This document shows, piece after piece, positions 46,341 to 59,234 of a stretch of DNA of 64,000 bases. This DNA is from Xenopus tropicalis (Eukaryota > Chordata > Amphibia > Anura > Pipidae). A program made the position numbers and the translations under genes. Every line of letters begins with the position of its first letter. Positions within the stretch are counted from its first letter, which is position 1. The notes under the pieces were generated by a model. It did no database searches. It was not told the origin of the DNA and saw only the letters and a program-made list of their open reading frames with translations. The DNA is taken from the NCBI RefSeq assembly GCF_000004195.4, contig NC_030677.2, forward strand, positions 202,108,713 to 202,172,712. Direction: 5' to 3'.

Positions 46341-47009
46341 AGGTTCTAAATGTCTTTGCTTTCTGAAAAAACATCTGTATACAACTATTTAGTGAACTTA
46401 AGCTCAAACACCCAATAGATGTCCATCAATGTACTTCATCTAATGCTTCCTAGGGTATATATGTCCTTCCAAAAACGAACATGAACATGTTTTACCAATG
46501 TGCTATTGAGAAATACTTTCACCGTACTATTTTATGTTAATATGTTGCTATGGAGAAGCCACAATAATAATCAATAATTCCCTACAAACAAACTGGCACA
46601 GAAGAATCAGTGTTCTTCTTAATGGGATGGTACACAAATTCCACTTTACTAATGTCTAGAAAAGAGACTGGGACATCCATGCTCTTACTCCTAATCTTAA
46701 TGTTTGACTAAGCAACTGGTAGACAGGAATCCTTGTTCCAAGTAATAGATACACTATTCAGTATCAGTACTCTTCCTAATGTTCTACCTGGAAGTAAATC
46801 AACAAGCTTCTATGTCATATCATGATGTACCAAGAAACTGGAGCCCAAGCATCCATATAGTTATTAATGTACAGCCTGGAACTTGGACACAATATTCAAG
46901 ATTTTACAAGTGTCTTGAAAACAAACAACCATGTTCTTATTAACCTACTGAGAAGCTAGAATGAAAGGAATAGTCATGTCCTACCATGGAACTGGTTAAC
47001 AACAATCCA
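46341..47009. other. Intronic sequence; diffuse precursor of the 44-bp array
   Basis: From about 46600 phrases such as tccatgctcttactcctaat, gttctacctggaagtaaatc and atgttcttattaacctactg recur irregularly at about 60-130-bp spacing. They resemble the regular unit at 47010-47640, so this looks like old, eroded copies bordering a younger core. Confidence 0.5.
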
Positions 47010-47640
47010 TATTCTGTATTACCATGGAATGGATACACAAGCATGGGTGTTCTTACTTGTGTCCTACTATGGAGCTGGTGTATAAGTATCCATGTTCTTA
47101 CTAATGTCCTATATGGAGCCGGTGTATAAGTATCCATGTTCTTACTTGTGTCCTATTATGGAGCTGGTGTATAAGTATCCATGTTCTTACTAATGTCCTA
47201 TATGGAGCTGGTGTATAAGTATCCATGTTCTTACTTGTGTCCTACTATGGAGCTGGTGTATAAGTATCCATGTTCTTACTAATGTCCTATATGGAGCCGG
47301 TGTATAAGTATCCATGTTCTTACTTGTGTCCTATTATGGAGCTGGTGTATAAGTATCCATGTTCTTACTTGTGTCCTATTATGGAGCCGGTGTATAAGTA
47401 TCCATGTTCTTACTAATGTCCTATATGGAGCCGGTGTATAAGTATCCATGTTCTTACTTGTGTCCTATTATGGAGCTGGTGTATTAGTATCCATGTTCTT
47501 ACTTGTGTCCTACTATGGAGCTGGTGTATAAGTATCCATGTTCTTACTAATGTCCTATATGGAGCCGGTGTATAAGTATCCATGTTCTTACTTGTGTCCT
47601 ACTATGGAGCTGGTAGACAACTCCATATTTTTACTAATGT
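47010..47640. repeat. 44-bp minisatellite, about 14 copies
   Basis: The unit is about 44 bp with ggagctggtgtataagtatc and catgttcttact. Two forms alternate, actaatgtcctatatgg and acttgtgtcctactatgg, so parts of the array have a dimer period of about 89 bp. Frames through it are accidental. Confidence 0.9.
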
Positions 47641-47754
47641 CCTTGTTCTTACTAATACCTTCTGGCACAAAATAGCCACAAATATTTATGCTTTTGGATG
47701 ATATTAATAAAAACAGAACCTTGCCTTGGCTTGGCTGATACATTATATAGCTTT

Positions 47755-48020
47755 AAAAAGGGGTTGGATGGCTTTTTAGCAAGTGAGGGAATACAGGGTT
47801 ATGGGAAATAGCTTATAGTACATCCAGGGACTGGTCCGATTGCCATCTTGGAGTCAGGAAGGAATTTTTTCCCCTCTGTGGCAAATTAGAGAGGCTTCAG
47901 ATGGGGTTTTTGCCTTCCTCTGGATCAACTAGCAGTTAGGCAGGTTAGATATAGGCATTATAATTGAACTTGATGGATGTATGTCTTTTTTTCAACCTAA
48001 CTTACTATGTTACTATGTTG
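47755..48020 (+). repeat. Dispersed retroelement fragment ending in tactatgt repeats
   Basis: Contains ccaggaaggaattttttccc-like sequence (tcaggaaggaattttttccc at about 47854), ttgaacttgatggatgtatg and tcaacctaacttactatgtt, and ends with tactatgt repeats. I know this as a very common amphibian repeat, with a tail typical of retroposons, but cannot name the family. Confidence 0.6.
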
Positions 48021-50058
48021 CCCCAGCCACTTTGTACCTGAACATTAGGCAATATAATAATATAAGCCGGGGTGTTTAATATCTTGCTCTTCATTAAGGA
48101 ACTAGAGGCCAAGCAGCAATGGCTATAATGGATAGATGAAGAACAATGACATGAGAATCCTTATTTATAGAATGCCAAAGAGCAGGAAGATAAATGCCCC
48201 TTGTCTTGTAGTACATGCATTCCAATTCCTACACTGGATCCTTACAGGGGACACACATTCATGTTCTTACCCTATATCAGTAGATAACTGGAGCACAAAA
48301 ATCCACAATATTCCTATTTCCATGCAATTATATTGTTTTTCCCTTTGTGAAATGCATTCAGCTGCTTTTCATTCTTAATAAATTCTAGTAAGAATTAGAA
48401 CAAAACCATAATTAAAAATGATTATATAAGAGAGAAAAGACCAAGTGATCAGATGATTAGCCTGCAAGACAGCCTCGAGATAACCAGAAGAATATGACCC
48501 AAACATCCCTTGGAGACTAGACGTAAACAACCAAAGCAGGATGGATCCTGTAGCATCTCAATGTGTAGGAATGAGGGTATGAACTGTATGAAGCCTCCCC
48601 CCAAGGAATAATCAGATTGTAACCTGTTTTATGGAAGGTTTCAGCAATATTACCCATGGTGCAAAGCCAGAAGATCTCGCGTTCTGGCTTTAAGGACTAA
48701 TAAATTTATGAAGCACTTAACAGTGCTTTCCTGCCTTGCCTGGCCGAACGCTGAACATAAATCTGACAAGCCATTTAACAAGTCATAAACAGCATGTGGC
48801 ATGGCAGAAAAACCGTCATAGCGTCAATCTAAAAATATATCGTCGATATGCCGTCACTTACTTTGGATACTCATATTACATATTCTAAACACATTTCAGA
48901 CATAAGCATTATCTTTCTTTCAATATATTAAATTGCTGAACTACAATTACTATCATCCCAATATACTATAGGAGGAATTCTGGGATTGGACTGCCATTTT
49001 ACATATCTGCAACAGATGCCAGGTTGGAATTATTTGAAATAAACGGCTTAATTTAATGAAGCTGGGACTTTTCCTTTGGTAGGGAGGGCAAAAGCGAAGT
49101 TCACTTGCACAGAGCTGCAGATAAGCCACCCCGAATTTCTGATTAAATGTCATTTGGCTTAATTTATTTATGGCTACATTGGTGGCTTGAAATTGAAACA
49201 GTAATAGAAATTCAAAGAGCTCCTGGGTGAACCCATGTTTTTGCTTCTACAGACATACATCAGCATGCATTTGTAGCACTTTATAGGGGGTATGTACCAT
49301 ACAGCTAGGTACTCAGCTATATAGGCACTTTATGCTTAGCCACCATTCATTTGGTGAAGGGTAAAGGGATGGGCAAAAAAATGGTGCAAAATTAGTGTCA
49401 CCCACAAAGCACTTGCATCTAAAAAAAATGGCTGAACTCCACACTTTGTGCTGGGTTCATAATGCATAGAGCGGAGCAGATCACAGTTCTGTTGGCTGTA
49501 AGGCAGTCCTGTACTTAATCCATATAATAGCAATGCCCTTAGGTGGGCAGATTTTAGCTGCCAGTTCAACTCCTTGAGTCCACGTCGGCAGCTTATTTGC
49601 CCATGAATGGGGCACTCCAATGGGCCTACCCGAAAATCGTCCAGGTTTAAAAATCTCATTGTTGATGCGGTTCTCGATCTGATGGTAAGTATCACCATCA
49701 TTGTGATCCGATAGTTTTCCTTAGGGCCAAATGATCAAATCAGTCTGGAATCACCCACCTCAAGGTGGGCATATTGGGAAAAAGATACACTTGTTTGGCA
49801 ACTTTGCCCAACGATTGGACCTTTCAATGCATGGCCAGCTTAACTCTTGTGTCTGAGCAATGCGCATCAAGACTGGACTTTACCATCAACTATTTCCCAT
49901 GTAAACTTTGCCACCAGTCAAGGGTGCAGATTAACATGGAGCAGGGGCACAATACTGGCGCAACTGTTGCAAGCTTCATCTCACCAAGAGAAACGTAAAT
50001 GTTGCATAATAACGTATAATATAGCTGATTAATGGAATGAATAGGAAGTCAATCCATA
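48021..50058. other. Mostly unassigned intronic sequence; degraded TTAA MITE at about 49540-49830
   Basis: No exon recognised. The segment 49540-49830 contains ccgaaaatcgtccagg, gatccgatagttttcc and cccacctcaaggtgggcata, similar in style to the TTAA MITE at 14906-15243; the 121-aa minus-strand frame at 49336-49701 overlaps it and is not considered a gene. 48021-49300 is unique-looking. Confidence 0.4.
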
Positions 50059-50760
50059 TACAGGTATGGGACCCATTATCCAGAGTGCTCGGGACCTGGG
50101 GTTTTCTGGATAAGGGATCTTTCCGTAATTTGGATCTACTGCCTTAAGTCTACTAAAAAAAATAATTTAAACATGAATTAAACCCAATAGGATTGTTTTG
50201 CCTCCAATAAGGATTCAAGATATCTTAGTTGGGATCAAGTACAGGTACTGTTTTATTATTACAGAGAAAAGGGAATCATTTAACCATTAAATAAACCCAA
50301 TAGGCTGTTCTGCCCCCAATAAGGGGTAATTATATCTTAGTTGGGATCAAGTACAGGTACTGTTTTATTATTACAGAGAAAAGGGAATCATTTAACCATT
50401 AAATAAACCCAATAGGGCTGTTCTGCCCCCAATAAGGGGTAATTATATCTTAGTTGGGATCAAGTACAGGTACTGTTTTATTATTACAGAGAAAAGGGAA
50501 TCATTTAACCATTAAATAAACCCAATAGGGCTGTTCTGCCCCAATAAGGGGTAATTATATCTTAGTTGGGATCAAGTACAGGTACTGTTTTATTATTACA
50601 GAGAAAAGGGAATCATTTAACCATTAAATAAACCCAATAGGATTGTTCTGCCCCCAATAAGGGGTAATTATATCTTAGTTGGGATCTATGGGAGATGCTC
50701 TTTCCATAATTCGGAACTTTCTGGATAATGGGTTTCCAAATAAGGGGTCCGATACCTGTA
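50059..50760 (-). mobile_element. Family A MITE, reverse orientation, about four units
   Basis: Starts tacaggtatgggacccatta and ends tccgatacctgta. The array runs in reverse (ttattattacagagaaaagg at about 50255, 50367, 50480 and 50592). The first unit is diverged at its start (gcctccaataaggattcaag), the others nearly identical. Confidence 0.9.
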
Positions 50761-51429
50761 CTATCGGTGCAAAGTAGAACATTCCTTCTCGGCCGGTTTG
50801 TGTATTTCCTTCAACGTCAATAAAATGCACTTGTCTGAGATGGAAAAGAACCCACAGTATCTTGTACACAGATCCAATCATACAAAAAAATGTTTAATTG
50901 AATTGATTTTAGCAATGAAATGACTATGGGAAAGTCATCATGGTGTAAATGTGAGCAGTAATTAAACTTAATCTGATTGCTCAATTAGTACAATATGCAA
51001 CCTGAGACAGAACTAAAAGAAGCTTAGTGAGATTTCTGAAACATTAACGCCATTACCTTATTGAGCCACTTTGTTCTGCAAATAAATCCTGCAAACTGTT
51101 ACGGAACTGCCTTTGGTTAGGTGCGCATATATGTATCAACACTGCTTGCCAACTCGTAATCAAGTGAGAAGCTTATTGGTCAGACAATGTAGCCTCCCTG
51201 ACCAATAGCTGCCTGGGGTTCAATGATGAATCATGTGACCTATTTGATAGATGGAAATCATAACATTCAGAATTCTTTGGGCTATGAATGCAATCTTCTT
51301 CCAACTGGCCCTCACAAGACATTCATTGGCCGGAGGCTCTCTCTATGTGGTTTAAGCAGGGACAAGTGCCCTGGGCCCCACATATAGTAGTAGTAACATA
51401 GCAGATATTAACCACTTGAATGTGTCTGT
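50761..51429. other. Intronic sequence without recognised feature
   Basis: AT-rich unique-looking sequence. The short frame at 50675-50881 reads out of the MITE end. Nothing supported. Confidence 0.4.
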
Positions 51430-53505
51430 AGTAGCTCTGGGATAAGGCCCTTTAGGAAGGGACTGTGGCTGTGGGATAGCAGGTATAGTAGGGAGAGATG
51501 GTGCCTATAATAGCAGTGGGGGGATAATAGCCTCTGGGAAGGGACTGTGGCTGTGGGATAGCAGGTATAGTAGGGAGAGATGGTGCCTATAGTAGCAGTG
51601 GGGGGATAATAGCCTCTGGGAAGGGACTGGGGCTGTGGGATAGCAGGTATAGTAGGGAGAGATGGTGCCTATAGTAGCAGTGGGGGGATAATAGCCTCTG
51701 GGAAGGGACTGGGGCTGTGGGATAGCAGGTATAGTAGGGAGAGATGGTGCCTATAGTAGCAGTGGGGGGATAATAGCCTCTGGGAAGGGACTGGGGCTGT
51801 GGGATAGCAGGTATAGTAGGGAGAGATGGTGCCTATAGTAGCAGTGGGGGGATAATAGCCTCTGGGAAGGGACTGTGGCTGTGGGATAGCAGGTATAGTA
51901 GGGAGAGATGGTGCCTATAGTAGTAGTGGGATAATAGCCTCTGGGAAGGGACTGGGGCTGTGGGATAGCAGGTATAGTAGGGAGAGATGGTGCCTATAGT
52001 AGCAGTGGGATAATAGCCTCTGGGAAGGGACTGGAGCTGTGGGATAGCAGGTATAGTAGGGAGAGATGGTGCCTATAGTAGCAGTGGGGGGATAATAGCC
52101 TCTGGGAAGGGACTGGGGCTGTGGGATAGCAGGTATAGTAGGGAGAGATGGTGCCTATAGTAGCAGTGGGATAATAGCCCCTGGGAAGGGACTGGGGCTG
52201 TGGGATAGCAGGTATAGTAGGGAGAGATGGTGCCTATAGTAGCAGTGGGGGGATAATAGCCTCTGGGAAGGGACTGGGGCTGTGGGATAGCAGGTATAGT
52301 AGGGAGAGATGGTGCCTATAGTAGCAGTGGGATAATAGCCTCTGGGAAGGGACTGGAGCTGTGGGATAGCAGGTATAGTAGGGAGAGATGGTGCCTATAG
52401 TAGCAGTGGGGGGATAATAGCCTCTGGGAAGGGACTGGGGCTGTGGGATAGCAGGTATAGTAGGGAGAGATGGTGCCTATAGTAGCAGTGGGATAATAGC
52501 CCCTGGGAAGGGACTGGGGCTGTGGGATAGCAGGTATAGTAGGGAGAGATGGTGCCTATAGTAGCAGTGGGGGGATAATAGCCTCTGGGAAGGGACTGGG
52601 GCTGTGGGATAGCAGGTATAGTAGGGAGAGATGGTGCCTATAGTAGCAGTGGGGGGATAATAGCCTCTGGGAAGGGACTGGGGCTGTGGGATAGCAGGTA
52701 TAGTAGGGAGAGATGGTGCCTATAGTAGCAGTGGGGGGATAATAGCCTCTGGGAAGGGACTGGGGCTGTGGGATAGCAGGTATAGTAGGGAGAGATGGTG
52801 CCTATAGTAGCAGTGGGATAATAGCCCCTGGGAAGAGACTGGGGCTGTGGGATAGCAGGTATAGTAGGGAGAGATGGTGCCTATAGTAGCAGTGGGGGGA
52901 TAATAGCCTCTGGGAAGGGACTGGGGCTGTGGGATAGCAGGTATAGTAGGGAGAGATGGTGCCTATAGTAACAGTGGGTGGATAATAGCCTCTGGGAAGG
53001 GACTGGGGCTGTGGGATAGCAGGTATAGTAGGGAGAGATGGTGCCTATAGTAACAGTGGGGGGATAATAGCCTCTGGGAAGGGACTGGGGCTGTGGGATA
53101 GCAGGTATAGTAGGGAGAGATGGTGCCTATAGTAACAGTGGGTGGATAATAGCCTCTGGGAAGGGACTGGGGCTGTGGGATAGCAGGTATAGTAGGGAGA
53201 GATGGTGCCTATAGTAACAGTGGGTGGATAATAGCCTCTGGGAAGGGACTGGGGCTGTGGGATAGCAGGTATAGTAGGGAGAGATGGTGCCTATAGTAAC
53301 AGTGGGGGGATAATAGCCTCTGGGAAGGGACTGGGGCTGTGGGATAGCAGGTATAGTAGGGAGAGATGGTGCCTATAGTAGCAGTGGGGGGATAATAGCC
53401 TCTGGGAAGGGACTGTGGCTGTGGGATAGCAGGTATAGTAGGGAGAGATGGTGCCTATAGTAGCAGGGGGGGGATAATAGCCTCTGGGAAGGGACTGTGG
53501 CATGA
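51430..53505. repeat. 82-bp minisatellite, about 25 copies
   Basis: The unit contains gggaagggactggggctgtg and ggatagcaggtatagtaggg with agatggtgcctatagtagca, period 82 bp or 78 bp depending on gtggggggataat versus gtgggataat. Variant copies (tagtaacagtgggtgg) cluster at 52960-53300. Copies are more than 95% alike by eye. It is strongly G-rich on the plus strand. The minus-strand frames of 60 and 125 aa at the 3' side read through it. Confidence 0.95.
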
Positions 53506-54110
53506 GATTCCATTTGTTCATAGGTAGATCTATAGATACAAGTTGGAGCAGCCATACAGGATTTCCTTGGCAGAAGTATTGCCTTATTAGCATATAAATA
53601 ATTAACAATATTTTTGCATGGTTAAAGCACCACATGCTCCTATCTAATAGGGTAGTAGCTGGTAACATTCACAAATGGATTTTTATCAAAATGTTGCTAA
53701 ATTGAAATCTAAAAGCTATATATAGTCGAACAGACCGAGTTGAAGAAATGGATTCAGATGGAAAGAGGCACTGCCTGAGAAAGGGTTAATAAGAATATCG
53801 ACAGCCAAAGAGCGAAAGCAATCTGATATCTCACAAGCTGCGAGGAGCGAGGCTTTATATACATCGCTGGAAATGCCACAACTGGCTCCCTCACACACCA
53901 ACAATTAGTTTTGAGCATTAGAGTCCCTTAAAAACACATATGTTGTGTCTCCGGCCCGGCCATCTGCTCCGATTCAGGACAAATCCTCAGCGTATTTCTA
54001 TGACTAGTCCCTGTACCGGACAAAGTCTGATCTGATTAAAGGGCAACTACATACTACACTCAGTACTATTGCTGATGACTAGTGGGGCATTAGCTACTAG
54101 TCTTTGTCCC
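53506..54110. other. Intronic sequence without recognised feature
   Basis: Unique-looking DNA; no supported feature. Confidence 0.35.
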
Positions 54111-54290
54111 TTAGGGTGAAGACACACTGAGCTACTTAGTAGCAGCTACTTGACTCCAGAAAATCCCCTGCCATAGACAATACTGAGAATTGCCTCTGCT
54201 AAAACACACGTAGAGACAGTTATCAGTAAATGATCAGCATTGTCTATTTTAGTAGCTGCTACTAGTAGCTCTGTGTGTCTTTGCCCCTTA
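54111..54290. mobile_element. Family B foldback element, short form
   Basis: Starts ttagggtgaagacacactga and ends ctgtgtgtctttgcccctta. It has lost part of each inner arm compared with 30445-30648 (gacaagtag is missing on the right side) but keeps the core aatgatcagcattgtct. Confidence 0.85.
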
Positions 54291-54944
54291 GAAGCTGCTT
54301 GGGAAGTGATTACTAAGGGAAGTCTATGGGTTGTGATGAATTGGAATTGCAGAATCAGTACATAAATAGCAAGGCTGACGAGCTGCGTCCTCGGGAGATT
54401 GCATTGGCATTTGCATGGGATGTTCTGCATGTTACACAAATACGCCGCTCGTTTGTGGTTGATCTAATTCAATTGATTAAACAGAAAGTGCAACGCTGAA
54501 TTGTTTTCTCAAGGCTGCAGAGATACATTGCACAATATATAGGCTGGCTGCTTATTAATACAAGAGGCAAATAGTCACATTCCTCTATCAAGTCATCACG
54601 CCGGCCGACATGGAGCACCATTCAATATGGCTACAAATGCTGGGATTCAGGCTTTCAGAAGCTGGCCCATAGTGAGATTACCAAATAGACTGCTCAGCCG
54701 GGGGCCAGAAACATCAGATACTCCAGCTTGTCTGACTGGAATCTCTTCAGTCCAAGATTTCATTTAAAATAGGTTGTACTGACCCAATGCAGTGCCAAAA
54801 GCCCCCCGGAGGAGTTGTGTTTGGCCAAGAGTGGTGGGAGAGCTCTGAGAGAAGCATTATGGGAATTAGATAATACAGTGGTTATATACAGACACAGCAC
54901 AATCTACAAATTAAGCTCTGCTTGCTTGGTGAGGTCAGTATATA
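54291..54944. other. Intronic sequence without recognised feature
   Basis: Unique-looking DNA; a minus-strand frame at 54146-54439 enters the family B repeat and is not coding. Confidence 0.35.
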
Positions 54945-55130
54945 GTGAATTATTTACCCCCTATTGTAAAATATAAGGATATTAAAAGTCACTGAGGAAC
55001 TCCATGACCATATAAAACTACAAGGCTGTAGGCCGAGTGCCTTTATAAAGGTCATGGAACTCCAAAGTGACTTCTAATATCCTCATATTTTACAACAGGG
55101 GGTACATAATTTATTATAATACATGTTTTA
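54945..55130. mobile_element. Foldback MITE, single-copy relative of the 130-bp array
   Basis: The left arm taccccctattgtaaaatat, then aaggatattaaaagtcact, pairs with the right arm agtgacttctaatatcctca, then tattttacaacagggggta. The left half matches, block by block, the unit of the array at 59235-60785 (ccctactgtaaatgataagg, attagcagtcactgagg, ccatataaaggcacaagg). A further diverged relative is at about 26930-27180. Confidence 0.85.
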
Positions 55131-57209
55131 CTGAGTCATGTGACAGAAATGACATCACTAAGCTCTGATTATTACTGTTGACATCACTAAACACTATTTA
55201 TAAGGATATCATTTACAGGATATTTATTTCTCTTGTGCATTATAAGTGGATATTAACCAAATTGGATTATGCTGGGGTCCTATGCAGGGCTATAACTTCT
55301 TCTGGTTCCCCCCTTAGCCAATAGGACTACCCCTTTCTTTGGCAATCGGATCATGGGCAGCACTGTGCCACCAGTTTGACCACATTCTCCAGCAGCGGAC
55401 GGGGGATTTTTTTCTATAGCATTTCCTTTTCCCCCCCCAATCTATAGGCACCCATGGACAGCCCCCCTAAAGGTGCTGCCCTATGCCGAGGCCCATGGGT
55501 GCCTATATATAAATACAACCTTGGTCCTATGGAAAACTATTGGGAGAAGACTGCTTTAAGGAATCAATGTGGCCCTCGCCTTGTGGGATTTTTAAATCAA
55601 TATCTGGACACTTTTTAGCCAGTTGGGCCTGAGAGACCTAATTAGAATCACATATTTTTAAGGCCAACAAGCTGCCAACTTGGTCCGGAGGGGCTGCAGA
55701 TTTTATCAGGCTGCATATGGCCAGCTTAAAAACCATAAAACACGTGATTGTCGCTTGGTTTCCCCCAAAAATAGTCCGTGAGTCAGTTGCCCTTTGTTCC
55801 CTTACATCAGCGCACAGCCGGCCCAGCATTTGTTTACACAACAAGATATAAAAACACACAAGCGCTTTTTACCTTCTCTTATCTCCCAGCCTTCAAAGCG
55901 ATGTTATTAACGATCATTACAACCATGGTAATTAAGCTATCAAAAAAAGGCTCAATAGTGTTTACAAAGGAATAATAAATCTTTTATGAAAAATAATTTG
56001 GTGCAGACTGTAAGCTGCCCATTTTGCACTGTTCTCGGGTGTTTAGTTGCCCTTTAGCAGCAGCAGTGATTGTGCAGATTGGCCGCTGTTGTTGGTAGTT
56101 ACTTTATTGTGTATATTTTACTATTATTCTGTATTCAGAGAGGAACGCTAGCATCTTGCCAGGCCTTCCAGCTTGCCTTATCCTAAAACATGCAGTTCCC
56201 TCTGAGCTAAATTAATGATGTGATAAGGGAATTATAAGTATACATCTGGACTTTAAGCCTGGGATTTATGCACTTTGAATAATTTATATGAGGCAGATTA
56301 TCATGCCAAATTTTGAAAGATATTGAATTACTACAAAACCAGAATGCTCGGTGTCGTCGGGCTGCTAGCTCTCCCTACCGTCGGCCATGGTGCGGCCCTT
56401 GTGCGGCCCTTGTGTGGCCCTTGTGTGGCCCTTGTGTGGCGAGGGGTGGAGTTAATACATGAGTCCAGTGGTGTCTTAATGGACGCCATCGCAACAATAA
56501 AAAAGGCTTTATTTGCGACGTGAAAAACAAAAAGGAAGCGCTGTAAAAATGCTATTTACTTGAATTTTTAACAAGATGGAGTCCCTTTATTTGCTTCCTA
56601 AAAGAAACCCATTTCCTGCCAGTCGTTTGGCTTCCTGTTCCAAAGCAGCACTCGCATTTGGGAGCCCTAGGGAACCCCAGCCTGAAAGATAAAAAGGGCC
56701 ACGGAGAGATTCATGAGCTCTTCATTGGAAGCCAAGGGTTTGAAAACCAGTGTTTACAGCACTGCTGCATGGTGAGGCCTAAATAAAAAGGTTAAGTAAG
56801 CCACACTAAGCAAACTGACACTGCCTTCAAAGATAGGACTGTAGGAAAGGACGGCCTCCAATGTGCCATAAAACTGCGCGGCTCTCTTTGAAATGAGGGT
56901 TATAAAACGTCGGTGGCGATTGCGTCCCCTTTTTATCCCAAGAACGAGGTCATTATTCTTCTTTGACTTCACAGTTTTAATTTGCAAAATGGAAAGGAAC
57001 TGCTTATCAGGCACTCCTTTACGGGCGGCGAGTAAGCTGCAAGCGATTAAGTGCAACTATCGAGGAGGGATCATTTTATCTGCCCTAGTAAATGGAACGG
57101 AGCCCTTCAGTAATCTCGTGCTCATAGGCCGAGGGTGAGCTTTGTCTTTAGGGAGGTTTATTAACAGCATTTTCTGCACAGATTCCTTTGTTTTGTTCCC
57201 GGGTCAGAT
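55131..57209. other. Intronic sequence; short 12-bp repeat at 56389-56445
   Basis: No exon recognised. At 56389-56445 the 12-bp unit gtgcggcccttg/gtgtggcccttg is repeated about five times. At about 55560-55730 there is a degraded segment resembling the interior of TTAA MITEs (gcatatggccagctta). Frames at 56754-57056 and 56893-57138 overlap on opposite strands and have no known motif. Confidence 0.4.
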
Positions 57210-58325
57210 CCATGTATAATACCCCAGAAGACACAACGGGATAAATACAGTGCCAATCCCATGTATAATACCCCAGAACCCACAGCAGGATAAATACAGT
57301 GCCAATTCCATGTATAATACCCCAGAACCCACAGCAGGATAAATACAGTGCCAATTCCATGTATAATACCCCAGAACCCACAGTGGGATAAATACAGTGC
57401 CAATTCCATGTATAATACAACAGAATCTACAGCAGGATAAATACAGGGCCAATTCCATGTATAATACAACAGAATCTACAGCAGGATAAATACAGGGCCA
57501 ATTCCATGTATAATACCCCAGAACACACAGCAGGATAAATACAGTGCCAATTCCATGTATAATACCCCAGAACACACAGCAGGATAAATACAGTGCCAAT
57601 TCCATGTATAATACCCCAGAACACACAGCAGGATAAATACAGTGCCAATTCCATGTATAATACCCCAGAACACACAGCAGGATAAATACAGTGCCAATTC
57701 CATGTATAATACCCCAGAAGACACAACGGGATAAATACAGTGCCAATTCCATGTATAATACCCCAGAACCCACAGCAGGATAAATACAGTGCCAATTCCA
57801 TGTATAATACCCCAGAACCCACAGCAGGATAAATACAGTGCCAATTCCATGTATAATACCCCAGAACCCACAGTGGGATAAATACAGTGCCAATTCCATG
57901 TATAATACAACAGAATCTACAGCAGGATAAATACAGGGCCAATTCCATGTATAATACAACAGAATCTACAGCAGGATAAATACAGGGCCAATTCCATGTA
58001 TAATACCCCAGAACACACAGCAGGATAAATACAGTGCCAATTCCATGTATAATACCCCAGAACACACAGCAGGATAAATACAGTGCCAATTCCATGTATA
58101 ATACCCCAGAACACACAGCAGGATAAATACAGTGCCAATTCCATGTATAATACCCCAGAACCCACAGCAGATAAATACAGTGCCAATTCCATGTATAATA
58201 CCCCAGAACCCACAGCAGATAAATACAGTGCCAATTCCATGTATAATACCCCAGAACACACAGCAGGATAAATACAGTGCCAATTCCATGTATAATACCC
58301 CAGAACAAATAGCAGGATAAAATCA
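57210..58325. repeat. 49-bp minisatellite, about 23 copies, with a 490-bp higher-order repeat
   Basis: The unit contains ccatgtataataccccagaa and gataaatacagtgccaatt, period 49 bp. A ten-unit block beginning with the variant accccagaagacacaacggg at 57221 recurs at 57711, exactly 490 bp later, with the same order of variants (agacacaacggg, two acccacagcagg, one acccacagtggg, two cagaatctac, then acacacag). As the minus strand lacks stops in all frames, frames of up to 323 aa appear there. Beyond 58325 the copies become diverged and stop near 58420. Confidence 0.95.
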
Positions 58326-59234
58326 GTGGCAATTTCAGGTATATTAACCCAGAACACATGGAGGCATAAATACAGTGCCAGTTGTACATATAATGCATCT
58401 AGAACACATGGGATCACAAATACATGCCATACGCAAGGCATTGTGGAGAAAATGACTAAAGCGTCACAACCACCTGTGTGAAGTACAAACAAATGCTGCT
58501 TTTAATTGTAACTGCATTTAGATAAAAACTTTAATGCCATAAATAAAGAATGTAAAGAAATGACATTTTTTCTTTTGTCAAAACTGTTTTTTTTTGGGAT
58601 GGACATTCCTCTAAACAAAGCAACATTTCCAGTAGCTGCCGGCAGGGAGAAGAGATAAAAAGATCATGTCATGATGTGGCCAGTTGGTGGCGATGTTGCC
58701 TAGGTTTGTTTTCCTTACAAAGAGGCCAAGAGAAGTCAGTTCCAAGTGGATGTGACCTATTGTGTATTCTGGACCCTCCTTGCCCCCCCCCCCCCCATGT
58801 ATCCATACTGGGCCAGTAGCCCTCCAAAGCCGGAGACCTGTGGGCAGCTGAATATTGAGGCCTGAGCCCCCCCCGACCTGCTTCCCTTAGCACAGATTGG
58901 TAATTAATGTCTCTGGTGGGATTAATCAGTTCGCCCAACCCGATGTGAATCAGCAATGTGAGAATGTAAATAATTGATGGAATCTTTTCAGCGAGAGCAG
59001 CACAAAGCCTGCGATTAGGAGCAGTGTCATTCCCCCTGCTGCCATTATTGCCACTAGCACTCTCAGTGACCCCCACCCAGCACCCACGCTCCAGACAGTG
59101 TGAAGTGCACCCACAGGGCCACTAGCCCCACAATTAAACAAGTGGTCTCCCATCTAATGCTTAGTCTCTCCCTCCATATGGAACACTTGTCTAAAGCATA
59201 TTCATTGTGTATTGGAAATATACTGGCATAAAGC
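58326..59234. other. Intronic sequence without recognised feature
   Basis: Diverged 49-bp units continue to about 58420. A C run of 14 is at about 58785-58797. The 135-aa minus-strand frame at 58669-59076 has no recognisable motif and contains many rare residue runs; not considered coding. Confidence 0.4.

Noticed and set aside
58669..59076. 135-codon minus-strand frame
   Set aside because: No recognisable motif, interrupted by a C run that reads as Gly, and a second overlapping frame at 58950-59153 is equally open.
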